Assembly (NCBI GenBank): GCA_023436225.1
Contig: JAEZKA010000010.1
Span: forward strand, 1 to 64,000
Source: Bacillota bacterium
Lineage (GTDB): Bacteria > Bacillota > Clostridia > Lachnospirales > Lachnospiraceae
Direction: 5' to 3'
Length of the DNA stretch: 64,000 nt
Below, in pieces: positions 36,707 through 46,474 of the stretch. Numbering within the stretch: the first letter of the stretch is position 1; the number at the start of each line of letters is the position of its first letter. A program made the position numbers and the translations under genes. The notes under the pieces were generated by a model. It was not told where the DNA came from and ran no database searches. It worked only from the letters and a program-made list of their open reading frames with translations.

Positions 36707-36736
36707 TTTACAATAAATACTTGTATTTATTGTAAA
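36707..36736. promoter_or_regulatory. Perfect 30-bp palindrome upstream of the AraC gene
   Basis: TTTACAATAAATAC and GTATTTATTGTAAA are perfect inverted 14-base arms around TT. It ends 100 bases before the AraC start codon. A strong operator is possible; there is no T run that would make it a typical terminator. Confidence 0.6.
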
Positions 36737-36836
36737 TTCGTTATATATTAATAGCAATAATTGAGATTACATACTTGCTAAGAATATAATAGATACCTGC
36801 AACTGTTAATATCTTTAACAAAGGAAGGAAAATACG

Positions 36837-37712
36837 ATGATCGGAACTCTGGAAGGAATTCGTGAAACCGTCAATTTTGCTGAAAATTCGACTATAAAGC
36901 TCTACGATAATGATGAAGCAGAGGATTATCCCAATCACTGGCACATCCCCTTAGAGATTGTTATGCCAATCCAAAACGAATATAGGACAGTATGCAACGA
37001 TGTGACCATCAACTTAAGAGCTGGTGATGTTCTGTTTATTGCGCCCGGTACATTACATCGCTTCTATGCACCCAAGGTTGGCAAAAGAATTATCTTTCAA
37101 GCTGAGCTTTCTCAATTTAACAGTATACGAGATTTTGATGCTTTTACTTCGTTAATCCAACCGGCATTACTGATCACTCCAGAGGAGGCACCACTCATTC
37201 ATGCCCAGATCGTGGAGATAATCAAAGACATGACCAATGAGTATCAAGCAAATGCACAGATGATGAACCTTTCCGTCTACTCAAAACTATTTCAGATTAT
37301 GGTGCTGATTAGCAGAAATTATTCCAGAGCTTCGGATTGCTTCTCCGGAGCCAAGACCTGCAAGCAACAGGAATATTTGATGAAGTTCCATAGGATCTGC
37401 GATTATATCAATCAGAATTGTACCGAGAATTTGTCTCTAGATGAAATTGCAGATATGGCCGGCTTTAGTAAATTCCATTTTAGTAGATTATTCAAGGAAT
37501 TTACCAACGTATCCTTCTATAAGTACTTGAATGCTCGTAGAATCGCATGCGCTGAGCGGCTTTTGATTGACCCGAATATGAATATTACAGAGGTTGCTTT
37601 TCGATCCGGCTTTAATAATATCTCTGCCTTTATACGTATGTTCCGGATTGTAAAGAACTGCACACCGACTGAGTTCAGGAATATGTATCAGGGTAGAATT
37701 GATATTACATAA
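36837..37712 (+). CDS. AraC-family transcriptional regulator
   Basis: A 291-residue regulator. The N-terminal cupin-like sensor shows HWHIPLEIVMPIQ and GDVLFIAPGTLHRF. The C-terminal double helix-turn-helix shows LSLDEIADMAGFSKFHFSRL and NITEVAFRSGFNNISAFIRM. It probably senses a sugar. The convergent pullulanase gene is a plausible but unproven target. AAGGAAGG precedes the start. Confidence 0.92.
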   Translation: MIGTLEGIRETVNFAENSTIKLYDNDEAEDYPNHWHIPLEIVMPIQNEYRTVCNDVTINLRAGDVLFIAPGTLHRFYAPKVGKRIIFQAELSQFNSIRDFDAFTSLIQPALLITPEEAPLIHAQIVEIIKDMTNEYQANAQMMNLSVYSKLFQIMVLISRNYSRASDCFSGAKTCKQQEYLMKFHRICDYINQNCTENLSLDEIADMAGFSKFHFSRLFKEFTNVSFYKYLNARRIACAERLLIDPNMNITEVAFRSGFNNISAFIRMFRIVKNCTPTEFRNMYQGRIDIT

Positions 37713-37763
37713 TACGAAGTCTTAGAAAGAACGTAGAATTTCTCCAAATTAATTCATAACAAA

Positions 37764-37852
37764 AAGGGCTGCTTCATTATTCACATGTCAAATAGGTAAG
37801 GATACCGTTGTCCTTGCCTTTCTTACTTTATGTGTTATGAAGCAGCTTCTTT
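37764..37852. terminator. Bidirectional terminator with long hairpin
   Basis: AAGGGCTGCTTCAT pairs with ATGAAGCAGCTTCTT around a long loop that itself contains GGTAAGGA and TCCTTGCC. A and T runs flank both sides. It lies between convergent araC-like and pulA genes. Confidence 0.75.
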
Positions 37853-37858
37853 TTATTC

Positions 37859-39844
37859 TTAAATCTTGCCATGCCTAATCAGAATCAATGCGGAGATAGC
37901 ATCAACTGTAACAGCCCCACCGGGATGACTCGATGTTGCCTCTGTCCCCGCCACGGTCCCTTTCACATAGACCTTCCAATCACCTTCTGGGATGAGTATT
38001 TCTTTGGCTTCTTTATTTGCGTTATATATGATACAAAGCTCTTCCCTTTCATCGGTAAGAAGAAAGGATACAACATTCGGCTGAGACCATTCCAGAAACC
38101 TCAAACAGACGCGTATTTCTTCCGCCTTTGGCAAACGAAGCAATCGATGCTTCCGGCGAAGAGCAATCAATCCTTTATAATAATTAACTACCTCTTTGTT
38201 CGTATATATCTGATCCCATTTCAGACTATTAATTGTATCCGGAGACCGATAACTGTTATCGTCGAACGCGGTTCCTTCCTCATTCAAAGGTTTACTGCGC
38301 AGGAACTCCTCCCCCGCCTGAAAGAAGGGTATTCCCTGGCAAGTAAATAGGATGGCTGCGGATAATAGGTTCATTCTTATACGTTGCTCCTGGCTATCCT
38401 CAGAATTGGACAGCGCCAGCTTATCCCACAGCGTCAGATTGTCATGCGCGGAGGTATAGTTTACTGTCTGAGTAGGCTCCGCTGCCCAAGGAGCATTGGA
38501 GGAACATACCACTCTGCCGTAATCTACACCCTGATGCCAGGTTGATGCCGCTATTCCAAACTTTATTGTTTCCTCTAATCCACTTCTTCCATTAATATAG
38601 CCACGCTCAGAGGCATTGAATACACTTCCCTTGATGGTGTCTCGAAGATTATCATTAAAGGCAGCAATCCCCGGGTTCATATTCTTTATATTATTCTTAA
38701 GTGCCCGCTTCCAATCCGGCAACGGCGATAATCCGCCGGTCCAGCCCTCACCATATACCAATATACTGGGATCCATCTCATTCAAAATTCTTCTCAGCTC
38801 ATTCATGGTCTGAATATCATGAACTCCCATCAGGTCGAAACGGAAGCCATCGATATGATATTCCTGCACCCAGTATAACACAGAATCGATAATGAATTTT
38901 CGCATCATTGCACGCTCGGAAGCTGTCTCATTCCCACATCCGGAAGCATTAGAAAAATACCCCTCCGAGGTTAACCGATAATAATATCCTGGAACAATCC
39001 GGTTAAAATTCGATTCCGCACTCTCCATCGTATGATTATAGACCACATCCATAACCACTCGAATACCCTTTTTATGAAGAGATTGTACCATCTGTTTAAA
39101 CTCTCTAATTCTCACTGCTCCGTTATATGGATCTGTGGAATAAGAGCCGTCAGGAACGTTATAATTCTTGGGATCATACCCCCAATTAAACTGCTCCTCG
39201 TTAAGCTTAGTCTCATCTACGGTATGATAATCAAAGGTGGGCAACAGGTGCACGTGAGTGATTCCCAGATCCACGAGATAATCTACTCCTGTCTTATCAC
39301 CGTAAGAATTGACGGTGCCCTCTTCTGTAAATGCCAGATATTTCCCTGCATGCTTCATACCTGAGCTAGAATCCGAGGAAAAATCTCTAATGTGAAGCTC
39401 ATAGATTACCGCATCCGTAGCATTCCAAAAGGAGGGTATCATCTCCTCCGTAAAGCCAGACGGATTCGTTGAGGCCAGGTTAATCACCATGCCACGATTA
39501 CCGTTTACACCTACCGCTCTCGCATAAGGATCTACCGCTTCCTTGGTTTCACCGTCTACTGTTACCACGTAGGTGTAATATATTCCATTCAGATCCCCCT
39601 CAATCACAGTAGCCCAGGTACCCTTCAAATCCTGGTTCATTAGCACACTTTCATACCGATCTTCACGATCTCCTGTTCGATAAAGATTAACCTTTACCTG
39701 CGAAGCGGTTGGTGCCCATACACGAAAATAGGTAGCCTCCATAGTCCAAATTGCACCTAAATCATGCCCGGTATAGTAATTGTCCATCTCAAATTCCGGG
39801 GTTGAAAACAAATTATAGTATTCCAGTATTCTTAGTCTATCCAC
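37859..39844 (-). CDS. pulA: Type I pullulanase
   Basis: A GH13 debranching enzyme of about 661 residues. A CBM48 domain (TYFRVWAPTASQVKVNLY) precedes the catalytic barrel. The type I pullulanase signature FNWGYDPKNYNVP is present, as are GFRFDLMG (nucleophile Asp), LVYGEGWTGG (acid/base Glu) and TSAHDNLTLWD. It cleaves alpha-1,6 branches of pullulan, glycogen or starch. No signal peptide is seen, so it acts inside the cell. GTG at 39844, eight bases after GGAGG, is the likely start. Confidence 0.95.
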   Translation of the reverse strand: MDRLRILEYYNLFSTPEFEMDNYYTGHDLGAIWTMEATYFRVWAPTASQVKVNLYRTGDREDRYESVLMNQDLKGTWATVIEGDLNGIYYTYVVTVDGETKEAVDPYARAVGVNGNRGMVINLASTNPSGFTEEMIPSFWNATDAVIYELHIRDFSSDSSSGMKHAGKYLAFTEEGTVNSYGDKTGVDYLVDLGITHVHLLPTFDYHTVDETKLNEEQFNWGYDPKNYNVPDGSYSTDPYNGAVRIREFKQMVQSLHKKGIRVVMDVVYNHTMESAESNFNRIVPGYYYRLTSEGYFSNASGCGNETASERAMMRKFIIDSVLYWVQEYHIDGFRFDLMGVHDIQTMNELRRILNEMDPSILVYGEGWTGGLSPLPDWKRALKNNIKNMNPGIAAFNDNLRDTIKGSVFNASERGYINGRSGLEETIKFGIAASTWHQGVDYGRVVCSSNAPWAAEPTQTVNYTSAHDNLTLWDKLALSNSEDSQEQRIRMNLLSAAILFTCQGIPFFQAGEEFLRSKPLNEEGTAFDDNSYRSPDTINSLKWDQIYTNKEVVNYYKGLIALRRKHRLLRLPKAEEIRVCLRFLEWSQPNVVSFLLTDEREELCIIYNANKEAKEILIPEGDWKVYVKGTVAGTEATSSHPGGAVTVDAISALILIRHGKI

Positions 39845-39877
39845 CAAAATAACCTCCAGCTACTGCTAAAATCCACA

Positions 39878-41482
39878 TTAGCGTTCCCATTTATCACAAA
39901 GGGAATTGATCTGGCTTGTGAATTTAGCCAGGTCCTTATTGGCTCCACCCTTATTATGTTGAATAACTGCTGCCAGACGTTTACCTGCCTGTACGAGACG
40001 TTCAAATACATTGTCAACCTTAGCAGCAGTAACCGTTTCCTTGGTCTCTACAGGGATCGGACTGCCTTCACGAACACATGTATTACGCAGCAGATCATAG
40101 GTTGCACCGCTAAAGGGAGCGGTTGCTGTATATCCCAGCTCCTTATTGATAAATTCGGTGAACATCTCACATACCTGATCATCTCCATGAGTAACAAATA
40201 CTCTCTCCGGCTTCTTCTCAAAGCTTGTTAACCAACGAAGCAGTCCATCACGATCCGCATGACCGCTAACACCGGATAGTTGCTTAATCTGGGCATTCAC
40301 CTGAATCGTCTCGCCAAAGAGCTTAACCTCATGTGCTCCATCCAGTATGATTCTACCAAGTGTGCCAACTGATTGATGTCCAACGAACAGGATTGTACTA
40401 TCCTCACGCCAGAGATTGTGCTTCAGGTGATGACGAATCCGACCCGCATCACACATACCAGCAGCAGATATAATAATCTTAGGGTCCTCATCAAAATTAA
40501 TTGCCTTCGATTCATCGGAGGTGATGGAGGTACTCAGACCGGGGAAGGATAATGGATTAATACCCTTATTCACAAGCTCCATCGCATCCTTATCAAAATA
40601 CCCAGTCATATAATCATGAAAGATCTGAGTTGCTTCTACTGCCATAGGACTATCGACATATACTTTAAAATTACCGTGACCCTTAATCAGACGCTCATCC
40701 TTAATTTTACGAATATAATATAGAAGCACCTGAGTTCTTCCTACCGCGAAAGAAGGTATCACAACATTGCCTCCACGGTCAAAGGTATTTTGAATAATCT
40801 CAGTTAATTCAGCAATATAATCTGGGCTGGCACCATGGTTGCGATCACCGTAGGTTGATTCCATAATCACATAATCTGCTTCCTTTATATACTGAGGATC
40901 ATTAATCAGCGGTTGATTTATGTTACCTATATCACCTGAGAAAACTATCTTTTTTGTGACACTCTCTTCGGTAACCCAAACCTCGATGCTGGAAGAACCG
41001 AGGAGATGACCTACATCAGTAAATCGAACCTCAATCCCATCATAAAGAGAAAAGACCTGATTATACTCATGTGGAACAAATCTACGTATCGTTGCAAGAG
41101 CATCTTCCATATCATAAATCGCTACCAATGCATGGTTTCCAGAGCGCTTTCCCTTGCGGTTTCTCCATTCCGCTTCCGCCATCTGTATGTGAGCACTGTC
41201 ACGAAGCATAATATTACATAAAGCACTGGTTGCTGAGGTTGCATGTATATCGCCCCGAAAGCCTTGACTTACAAGGAGTGGCAGCTTACCGGAATGATCC
41301 ATGTGAGCATGAGTCAATAAAACCGTATCAATATCAGCTGCCAGGATCGGTATCTCCTGATTCTCATAGGTATCCTTCCCCTGCTCCATACCACAATCAA
41401 TCAGTATGTTCTTCCCACAGGCTTCTAGATAATAGCAGCTACCTGTAACTTCATGTGTTGCACCCAAAAATGTCAGTTTCAT
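39878..41482 (-). CDS. MBL-fold beta-CASP ribonuclease-like protein
   Basis: A 534-residue metallo-beta-lactamase of the CPSF/YSH1 type. LLTHAHMDHSGKLP carries the HXHXDH zinc motif, IIMESTYGDRNH and VVIPSFAVGRTQ belong to the beta-CASP region, and SGVSGHADRDGLLRWL is the C-terminal motif. Bacterial members act as RNA exo/endonucleases. The C-terminal 60 residues form an extra helical tail. The start follows GAGGAGG. Confidence 0.9.
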   Translation of the reverse strand: MKLTFLGATHEVTGSCYYLEACGKNILIDCGMEQGKDTYENQEIPILAADIDTVLLTHAHMDHSGKLPLLVSQGFRGDIHATSATSALCNIMLRDSAHIQMAEAEWRNRKGKRSGNHALVAIYDMEDALATIRRFVPHEYNQVFSLYDGIEVRFTDVGHLLGSSSIEVWVTEESVTKKIVFSGDIGNINQPLINDPQYIKEADYVIMESTYGDRNHGASPDYIAELTEIIQNTFDRGGNVVIPSFAVGRTQVLLYYIRKIKDERLIKGHGNFKVYVDSPMAVEATQIFHDYMTGYFDKDAMELVNKGINPLSFPGLSTSITSDESKAINFDEDPKIIISAAGMCDAGRIRHHLKHNLWREDSTILFVGHQSVGTLGRIILDGAHEVKLFGETIQVNAQIKQLSGVSGHADRDGLLRWLTSFEKKPERVFVTHGDDQVCEMFTEFINKELGYTATAPFSGATYDLLRNTCVREGSPIPVETKETVTAAKVDNVFERLVQAGKRLAAVIQHNKGGANKDLAKFTSQINSLCDKWER

Positions 41483-41637
41483 AGCAAACCTCCTCTAAAG
41501 TATCTATATGATATACTATGTCAGATTCTCCCTTTTGTTGTCTTAATTGTACGCTTTTGACATTTCTATGTCAATGCTTTGAAATGATGATACTATGCCA
41601 CATTTTGTTTGGGGTCTGAACAGCAACCACAGAGAAA

Positions 41638-42321
41638 TTATCTTCTCATCGCCTTGATTAATACCTTCGTTTCTTTATCCACCTTCAAGGATTCTGTGAT
41701 TTTTTGCAGAGTCTTGTTATATGTGAAATGATCAAGTCTGTTATTCTTAAGGTAACTCAACGTCACCTCAGGAAGACTGACATAATACATTGATAGTACC
41801 CATGCAACTGCCATCTTCACATAGTAGCCTTCATGCTTGATCCGATCAAAATGAGCAAAGGCGAGAGGTGCATATTCTGCCTCAAGGTAATACAGCAGCA
41901 TCACCACTCCAAAACGTATCTCATATTCCTGATTAGAGGAAAGATAGGGCTGGAGGAACTCCCACACCATTTTTTTGTTCGCCTTAGTAAATTTAAGTCC
42001 TGTACAAAAGCTATCACAGACAGACCAGCAATCAATCTTCGGGATGAATGTTCTTGATAACTCAAGCATCTCCTTCGGCTCTGCACCACAGTATCCGATT
42101 ACCATTCCCTGTAGCAAAGCCTCCTCCATGCTGTCATCCTTCGCCTCCATCAGGTAGGATCTCCAATCACCGTCAATAATCTGCTTTGCCAGTTTCCGAA
42201 GCAATGGAAGCCTAACCCCGAGAATGTTTTCCTTCCCAGGAATTAACGCTGCAGTAAAGCTACGGTATTTCTCATCTGCCAGTTCAATTAACTGTTTCCT
42301 TATCATCCCGTTTCTATCCAT
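41638..42321 (-). CDS. DNA alkylation repair (AlkD-like) protein
   Basis: A 227-residue all-helical HEAT-like protein. VRLPLLRKLAKQI and YVKMAVAWVLSMYYV match the AlkD family, which removes bulky or charged alkylated bases without base flipping. GGAGG precedes the start. Confidence 0.87.
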   Translation of the reverse strand: MDRNGMIRKQLIELADEKYRSFTAALIPGKENILGVRLPLLRKLAKQIIDGDWRSYLMEAKDDSMEEALLQGMVIGYCGAEPKEMLELSRTFIPKIDCWSVCDSFCTGLKFTKANKKMVWEFLQPYLSSNQEYEIRFGVVMLLYYLEAEYAPLAFAHFDRIKHEGYYVKMAVAWVLSMYYVSLPEVTLSYLKNNRLDHFTYNKTLQKITESLKVDKETKVLIKAMRR

Positions 42322-42370
42322 TCCTGTATCCTCCGTGAATCTGTTCCGTAATGCTTCTATGCTGTAGCTT

Positions 42371-43054
42371 TCATTGTTCTGCTAGTTTATTTAGCTTCTT
42401 TTCATCCAGAATATCTATTGTTCCCCGATTCAAGGCTACAATGCCTTCATTCTGAAAATATTTCAGCATTCTGGTTATTACCTCTCTTGCCGTACCCAAA
42501 TGATTTGCTATCTTTTCATGGGTTATCTCCAAGGTACTTCTCTCCTCAATCACGAGCTGCTCCATGAGGAAGCTAGCCAGTCTTTTATCCAGGCTGGTGA
42601 ATAACGCCTGTTCCATAATCCACATTACATCAGAAAAACGGGAAGCCATCAGGTTATTGGTAAATACCTGTATAGGCATCGATTCCTGTGATAGCTTGCG
42701 AAAAATTGATGTGGGAATCAAGTAAGCCTGTGTATCCTTCTCTACCTCAACCATGATATCAAAGGAAATATTCTTCATCATGCAGGAAGCCGAAAAGATA
42801 CATACATCCCTCTCAAACAGATGGTACAGTGTAATCTCTTTGCCGGTCTCTGAGACAATATAAGCTCTTACCTGACCACTATGGATTAAAAATAGCCCGG
42901 AACAATTATCCGATCCGCTATGCATTGATTCTCCGGCTGTAAATCGCTTTTTTACCACCATTTGTTTTAAAGTATCCTTCTGTGCTTCGGTTAATTCCTT
43001 CCAGAAGCTCAGTGTATCATATAAGAATTTTTCATCGATATTTGACAATGTCAA
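42371..43054 (-). CDS. Crp/Fnr-family transcriptional regulator
   Basis: A cyclic-nucleotide-binding-fold sensor domain (HSGQVRAYIVSETGKEITLY) followed by a winged helix (ITHEKIANHLGTAREVITRM then LKYFQNEGIVALNRG). No N-terminal four-cysteine cluster of true FNR is present. A TTG at 43054 lies eight bases after GGAG and is preferred; an upstream TTG at 43078 has no such site. The nearby dfx and trx genes hint at a redox or oxygen response, but this is only context. Confidence 0.88.
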   Translation of the reverse strand: MTLSNIDEKFLYDTLSFWKELTEAQKDTLKQMVVKKRFTAGESMHSGSDNCSGLFLIHSGQVRAYIVSETGKEITLYHLFERDVCIFSASCMMKNISFDIMVEVEKDTQAYLIPTSIFRKLSQESMPIQVFTNNLMASRFSDVMWIMEQALFTSLDKRLASFLMEQLVIEERSTLEITHEKIANHLGTAREVITRMLKYFQNEGIVALNRGTIDILDEKKLNKLAEQ

Positions 43055-43113
43055 GATGCTCACTCCATTCTTAATCAATTTTCTACTATATTAGATCATG
43101 AGTATTAACCATA

Positions 43114-43318
43114 TTCATGATCGCCAGCTCCGATCGCATACTTCGGGGCAAGCTTGAGGTGCGAGTGTCCTTCTCGCACTATGCTCACTACGCTTTTATT
43201 ATATCATGAACGAAAGTCGTGTTCATGATCGCCAGCTCCGATCGCATACTTCGGGGCAAGCTTGAGGTGCGAGTGTCCTTCTCGCACTATGCTCACTACG
43301 CTTTTATTATATCATGAA
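43114..43318. repeat. Two identical 97-bp palindromic-end repeats in tandem
   Basis: Units at 43114-43210 and 43222-43318 are identical over 97 bases and separated by 11 bases (period 108). Each begins TTCATGAT and ends ATCATGAA, so the ends are inverted repeats. Inside, GTGCGAG and CTCGCAC form a hairpin. There is no coding frame, and the arrangement looks like a small non-autonomous palindromic element. Confidence 0.85.
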
Positions 43319-43332
43319 TATAAGATAGTAAC

Positions 43333-43388
43333 AAAAAAGTTGCATGCCTGCTGTTTTCTGCCATCTCATCTCCAGCTTGCATGCAACT
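43333..43388 (-). terminator. Terminator of the dfx transcript
   Basis: AGTTGCATGC pairs perfectly with GCATGCAACT; on the minus strand the stem is followed by TTTTTTG. It lies about 20 bases after the desulfoferrodoxin stop codon. Confidence 0.8.
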
Positions 43389-43407
43389 ATATAATTATAA
43401 TATAAGA

Positions 43408-43791
43408 TTATAGCTCAGTCTTCCATAATTCGTGTAAATTGCAATATTCATATACCGCAACTACCTCATCATTGTCGAGAGCAAATACTGCTACCGGCTC
43501 ATCTCCGGGCTTCAGGCACTTTCTCTGACCGCCGTTTTTCGTCTGCAGGTAGATCCACTGAATATAGTGCTTCTCTTCCATTGGATGAGGCACTGTTCCG
43601 ACATCAACCTTCACTGTGTTACCAACGATCGATACTGCGGGTACATGCTTTTCTTTGGAAGCATCCACCGTGTTCGCTACCATTTCTTCCATCTCTTCAC
43701 CACAGCAAACAACCGGAACACCTGAGTTATGAATCATACCAACGATATTTCCGCAGTGCTTGCATCTGTAGAACTTATGCTCTTCACACAT
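43408..43791 (-). CDS. dfx: Desulfoferrodoxin (superoxide reductase)
   Basis: A 127-residue two-iron protein. The N-terminal desulforedoxin-type site is YRCKHCGN plus VVCCGEE (four Cys). The superoxide-reducing centre is seen in VPHPMEEKHYIQW and EYCNLHELW (four His, one Cys). It reduces superoxide to peroxide in anaerobes. The start at 43791 follows AAAGGAG; 24 extra bases upstream are not needed. Confidence 0.95.
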   Translation of the reverse strand: MCEEHKFYRCKHCGNIVGMIHNSGVPVVCCGEEMEEMVANTVDASKEKHVPAVSIVGNTVKVDVGTVPHPMEEKHYIQWIYLQTKNGGQRKCLKPGDEPVAVFALDNDEVVAVYEYCNLHELWKTEL

Positions 43792-43857
43792 CGCTATCTC
43801 TCCTTTAATATACAATGATTGACATAAATACTTAAATTCTCTACTTCTAATTATATA

Positions 43858-44172
43858 TCATATCTCCAACATTCTCAAGATGTCTTTTTTTGGTCTTACA
43901 CCAACTGCCTGCGCTGATATTTTACCATTCTTCACTACCATCAGAGTAGGAATACTCATTACTCGGAACCTCGATGCAAGCTCCGACTCCTCATCTATGT
44001 TGATTTTACCAACCTTTGCTGTTCCTACCATTTCTTCCGAAATCTCATCCAGAGTGGGTGCTACCATCCGACAGGGTCCACACCAGGTTGCATAAAAGTC
44101 CAGTAAGATAGGTTCCTTTGAATTTAATACCTCTTGCTCAAAATTATTCTTTGTAATTTTTATCGTAGCCAT
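43858..44172 (-). CDS. trxA: Thioredoxin
   Basis: A 104-residue thioredoxin with the active site ATWCGPCRMVAPTL and the cis-Pro loop VMSIPTLMVV. It reduces protein disulfides in the cytoplasm. It lies 66 bases upstream of dfx in the same direction and could be co-expressed. GGAGG precedes the start. Confidence 0.95.
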   Translation of the reverse strand: MATIKITKNNFEQEVLNSKEPILLDFYATWCGPCRMVAPTLDEISEEMVGTAKVGKINIDEESELASRFRVMSIPTLMVVKNGKISAQAVGVRPKKDILRMLEI

Positions 44173-44286
44173 AGCGTTATTCCTCCTATAAGATTAAGTT
44201 TTAATTAACTTTCTAGGTCTACTATATCATGTTACGCAATGGGCTTCTGTGATGTTATCACTATTTTATTACAATAATAATTCTCT

Positions 44287-45579
44287 TTATTCATTTTCTA
44301 TCGAATTCTTTGCTTCACCGACTGCATGTATCGTCTTCTCTTTTGTAACCTCTGCTGCCAAAGAATAACCTTCTTTGACAATTGCCTTATTACCCAGGAG
44401 GGCAAAACCGATCAGTAGCATGATCAATCCGGTTACTATGAGTATCAGTTCGATGTCAATGATATCCCCCAAGGGCCCGAAGATAAGCATTCCAACCGGC
44501 ATCATGATACTGGATATCATACTAAGGACACCGAATACTCTTCCGAGGAAATCATTCTCCACCTTCTCCTGTAGTAAAACCATAGCCGGTGTGTTGAAAA
44601 AGGGCATGGCCAGACCAACGATAGCCATAAATACTAGATAGAGCCAAAATATAGGTGTAACACCAAGAGCGAAGGTAAAAATGCCAATCAAGGAGCTGGA
44701 GAATACCATCGTATGAACCTTATTCTTAAAGCCCTGCCAGGATGCCAGAAGTATTCCTCCTGCCATTGTACCGACAGAAAATACAATTTCTATTGCTGTC
44801 AATCTCCATACATCATTACCAAAGGTTCGTGTCGTCTGCAAGGGTGTCAGAAAGGCCACCGGCGCTGCAAAAAAGAAATATACCGCAAAAAAGACAAACA
44901 TTGATTTAACAAACTTATGATTACGAATATACCTTATACCCACCATTACATCATCGAAATAACTAGTAGCATGCTTCTGCTGAGCCTTGGCATGAACAGG
45001 AACATGAACAAAAAGTGTCATAATCACTACCGCAGCTGCTGCTGTGACCACATCAATAAAGAAAATAATCTCAATCGGAGCAACCGAAAGCAAAGCTCCG
45101 CTTGCCATTGGTGACAACAGCATAACTAGCGATTGAATACTGCCATTCGTTGCATTCACCTTCGTCAATTTTTCCTCCGGTACGATCTGAGGAAGAATTG
45201 CTCCGACCGCAGGCGTCTGTATGCCTGTTCCTATGGATCGTATCGCTGATACCAGGAACAACAGCCAAAGTGAATCATAACCCATCAGAAAAAAGACCGC
45301 CAGGATAAGCGTTGCGATTGCTATAAACGAATCCGAGGCAATAATCAGCAGCTTACGGTTAAAACGATCTGCCCAAACCCCTGCAAAGGGTGATACGAAA
45401 AAGGTTGGCAGGAATCCGCAGATGATAGAAAGCATCATCATAAACCCAGATTGTGTATTTAAGGTGATATACCACATTATGGCATATTGCACCAAGGATG
45501 AACCAAATAAGGATACTGTCTGGCTCGTTAGAAACAGAATAATTTTCTTTTGCCAATGATTAGAATCCTTCTCTAGCAT
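44287..45579 (-). CDS. MFS efflux transporter
   Basis: A 430-residue, 12-helix major facilitator of the MefA-like/MFS_3 group. The loop 2-3 motif GVWADRFNRKLLII and the late FLGRVFGVLSMISS are characteristic. These pumps export macrolides or other drugs, but the substrate is unknown. The start at 45579 follows AAGGAGG; the longer frame from 45669 is unsupported. Confidence 0.87.
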   Translation of the reverse strand: MLEKDSNHWQKKIILFLTSQTVSLFGSSLVQYAIMWYITLNTQSGFMMMLSIICGFLPTFFVSPFAGVWADRFNRKLLIIASDSFIAIATLILAVFFLMGYDSLWLLFLVSAIRSIGTGIQTPAVGAILPQIVPEEKLTKVNATNGSIQSLVMLLSPMASGALLSVAPIEIIFFIDVVTAAAAVVIMTLFVHVPVHAKAQQKHATSYFDDVMVGIRYIRNHKFVKSMFVFFAVYFFFAAPVAFLTPLQTTRTFGNDVWRLTAIEIVFSVGTMAGGILLASWQGFKNKVHTMVFSSSLIGIFTFALGVTPIFWLYLVFMAIVGLAMPFFNTPAMVLLQEKVENDFLGRVFGVLSMISSIMMPVGMLIFGPLGDIIDIELILIVTGLIMLLIGFALLGNKAIVKEGYSLAAEVTKEKTIHAVGEAKNSIENE

Positions 45580-45805
45580 AAGGTCAGCCTCCTTCCTAAG
45601 TTGAACAAAATTGTATGCTTCATTATAGCAGACCTTAATATATCGGTCAATTGTAGCCACATCATTCATCCAACCTTAACAACCTTTCTTGTCATACTCT
45701 CCACCTTTCATTTACTTCCACCATTCATATAATCCACCATTCATTTTCTTCCACCATTCATATAATTCCACTTTTGATCGAAGATATTGCTATGTATTAG
45801 GGCTA

Positions 45806-45834
45806 TTGACAATTGATGAAATTTCCATTATTAT
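45806..45834 (+). promoter_or_regulatory. Sigma-A promoter of the Rrf2 gene
   Basis: TTGACA (45806-45811) and TATTAT (45829-45834) are separated by 17 bases, 40 bases before the start codon. An ATTAATGCATATTAAT inverted repeat just downstream (45833-45848) could be an autoregulatory site. Confidence 0.7.
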
Positions 45835-45873
45835 TAATGCATATTAATCAGATATGAATAGGAGGTTTTTAAT

Positions 45874-46320
45874 TTGAGACTTTCAGCAAAAGGACGCTAC
45901 GCACTCGCGGCTACTATCTATATGGCTCAAATTCATAATAACAATGAATTCATTACCTTAATAAGTATTTCCGATAAGCTTGGAATTTCGAAAATATATC
46001 TGGAACAGGTATTCTCCTTATTAAAAATCGGTAAAATAGTTCATTCCACCAAAGGAGCCCAGGGAGGATATCAATTAACGAGAAAACCGCAATCAATTAC
46101 TATCTACGATATTCTATCTGCAGTAGAAACCTCCCTTTTTGATAAAACGGAGGAGACGATTTCAGAATTGCATCCTGAGATAGAAGTCGCTATGTATAAA
46201 GTGATTTATCATCCACTGGATGACATAATAAAACTAAACCTTCAGTCGATCACTTTATACGATCTTATCACAGAAGTAGAACACAACAATTCAGATCAAG
46301 GCTTTATGTTCTTCATATAG
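45874..46320 (+). CDS. cymR: Rrf2-family regulator, CymR-like
   Basis: A 148-residue Rrf2 protein. RLSAKGRYALAATIYMAQ, SISDKLGISKIYLEQVFSLL and STKGAQGGYQLTR are the Rrf2 winged-helix motifs. It has no cysteine, so it cannot hold an IscR-type Fe-S cluster. The last residues, FMFFI, resemble the aromatic tail of Bacillus CymR (recalled from memory), the cysteine-metabolism repressor that acts with CysK. A cysK gene lies in the divergent operon. A GGAGG lies before the start, here a TTG. Confidence 0.78.
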   Translation: MRLSAKGRYALAATIYMAQIHNNNEFITLISISDKLGISKIYLEQVFSLLKIGKIVHSTKGAQGGYQLTRKPQSITIYDILSAVETSLFDKTEETISELHPEIEVAMYKVIYHPLDDIIKLNLQSITLYDLITEVEHNNSDQGFMFFI

Positions 46321-46394
46321 GCAATTAATTTTACACCAATCATCCCTGCTGCCAAAGCACTGTAAAGATGATCGATATATTATTTCGTTAAAGA

Positions 46395-46436
46395 GGACCT
46401 ATGAACTCCAAGTATGATTGGAAGCTCGATAGGTCC
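46395..46436. terminator. Bidirectional terminator
   Basis: GGACCTAT pairs with ATAGGTCC around a 26-base loop, followed by CCTGTTTTG on the plus strand and CTTTAA on the other. It stands between the convergent Rrf2 gene and ABC ATPase gene. Confidence 0.7.
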
Positions 46437-46474
46437 CCTGTTTTGTTCCTATACTTAAAAGCAGACAATACCAC

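Noticed and set aside
43114..43318. Insertion sequence
   Set aside because: The 97-bp units encode nothing and no transposase gene is near; only a non-autonomous palindromic element can be supported.
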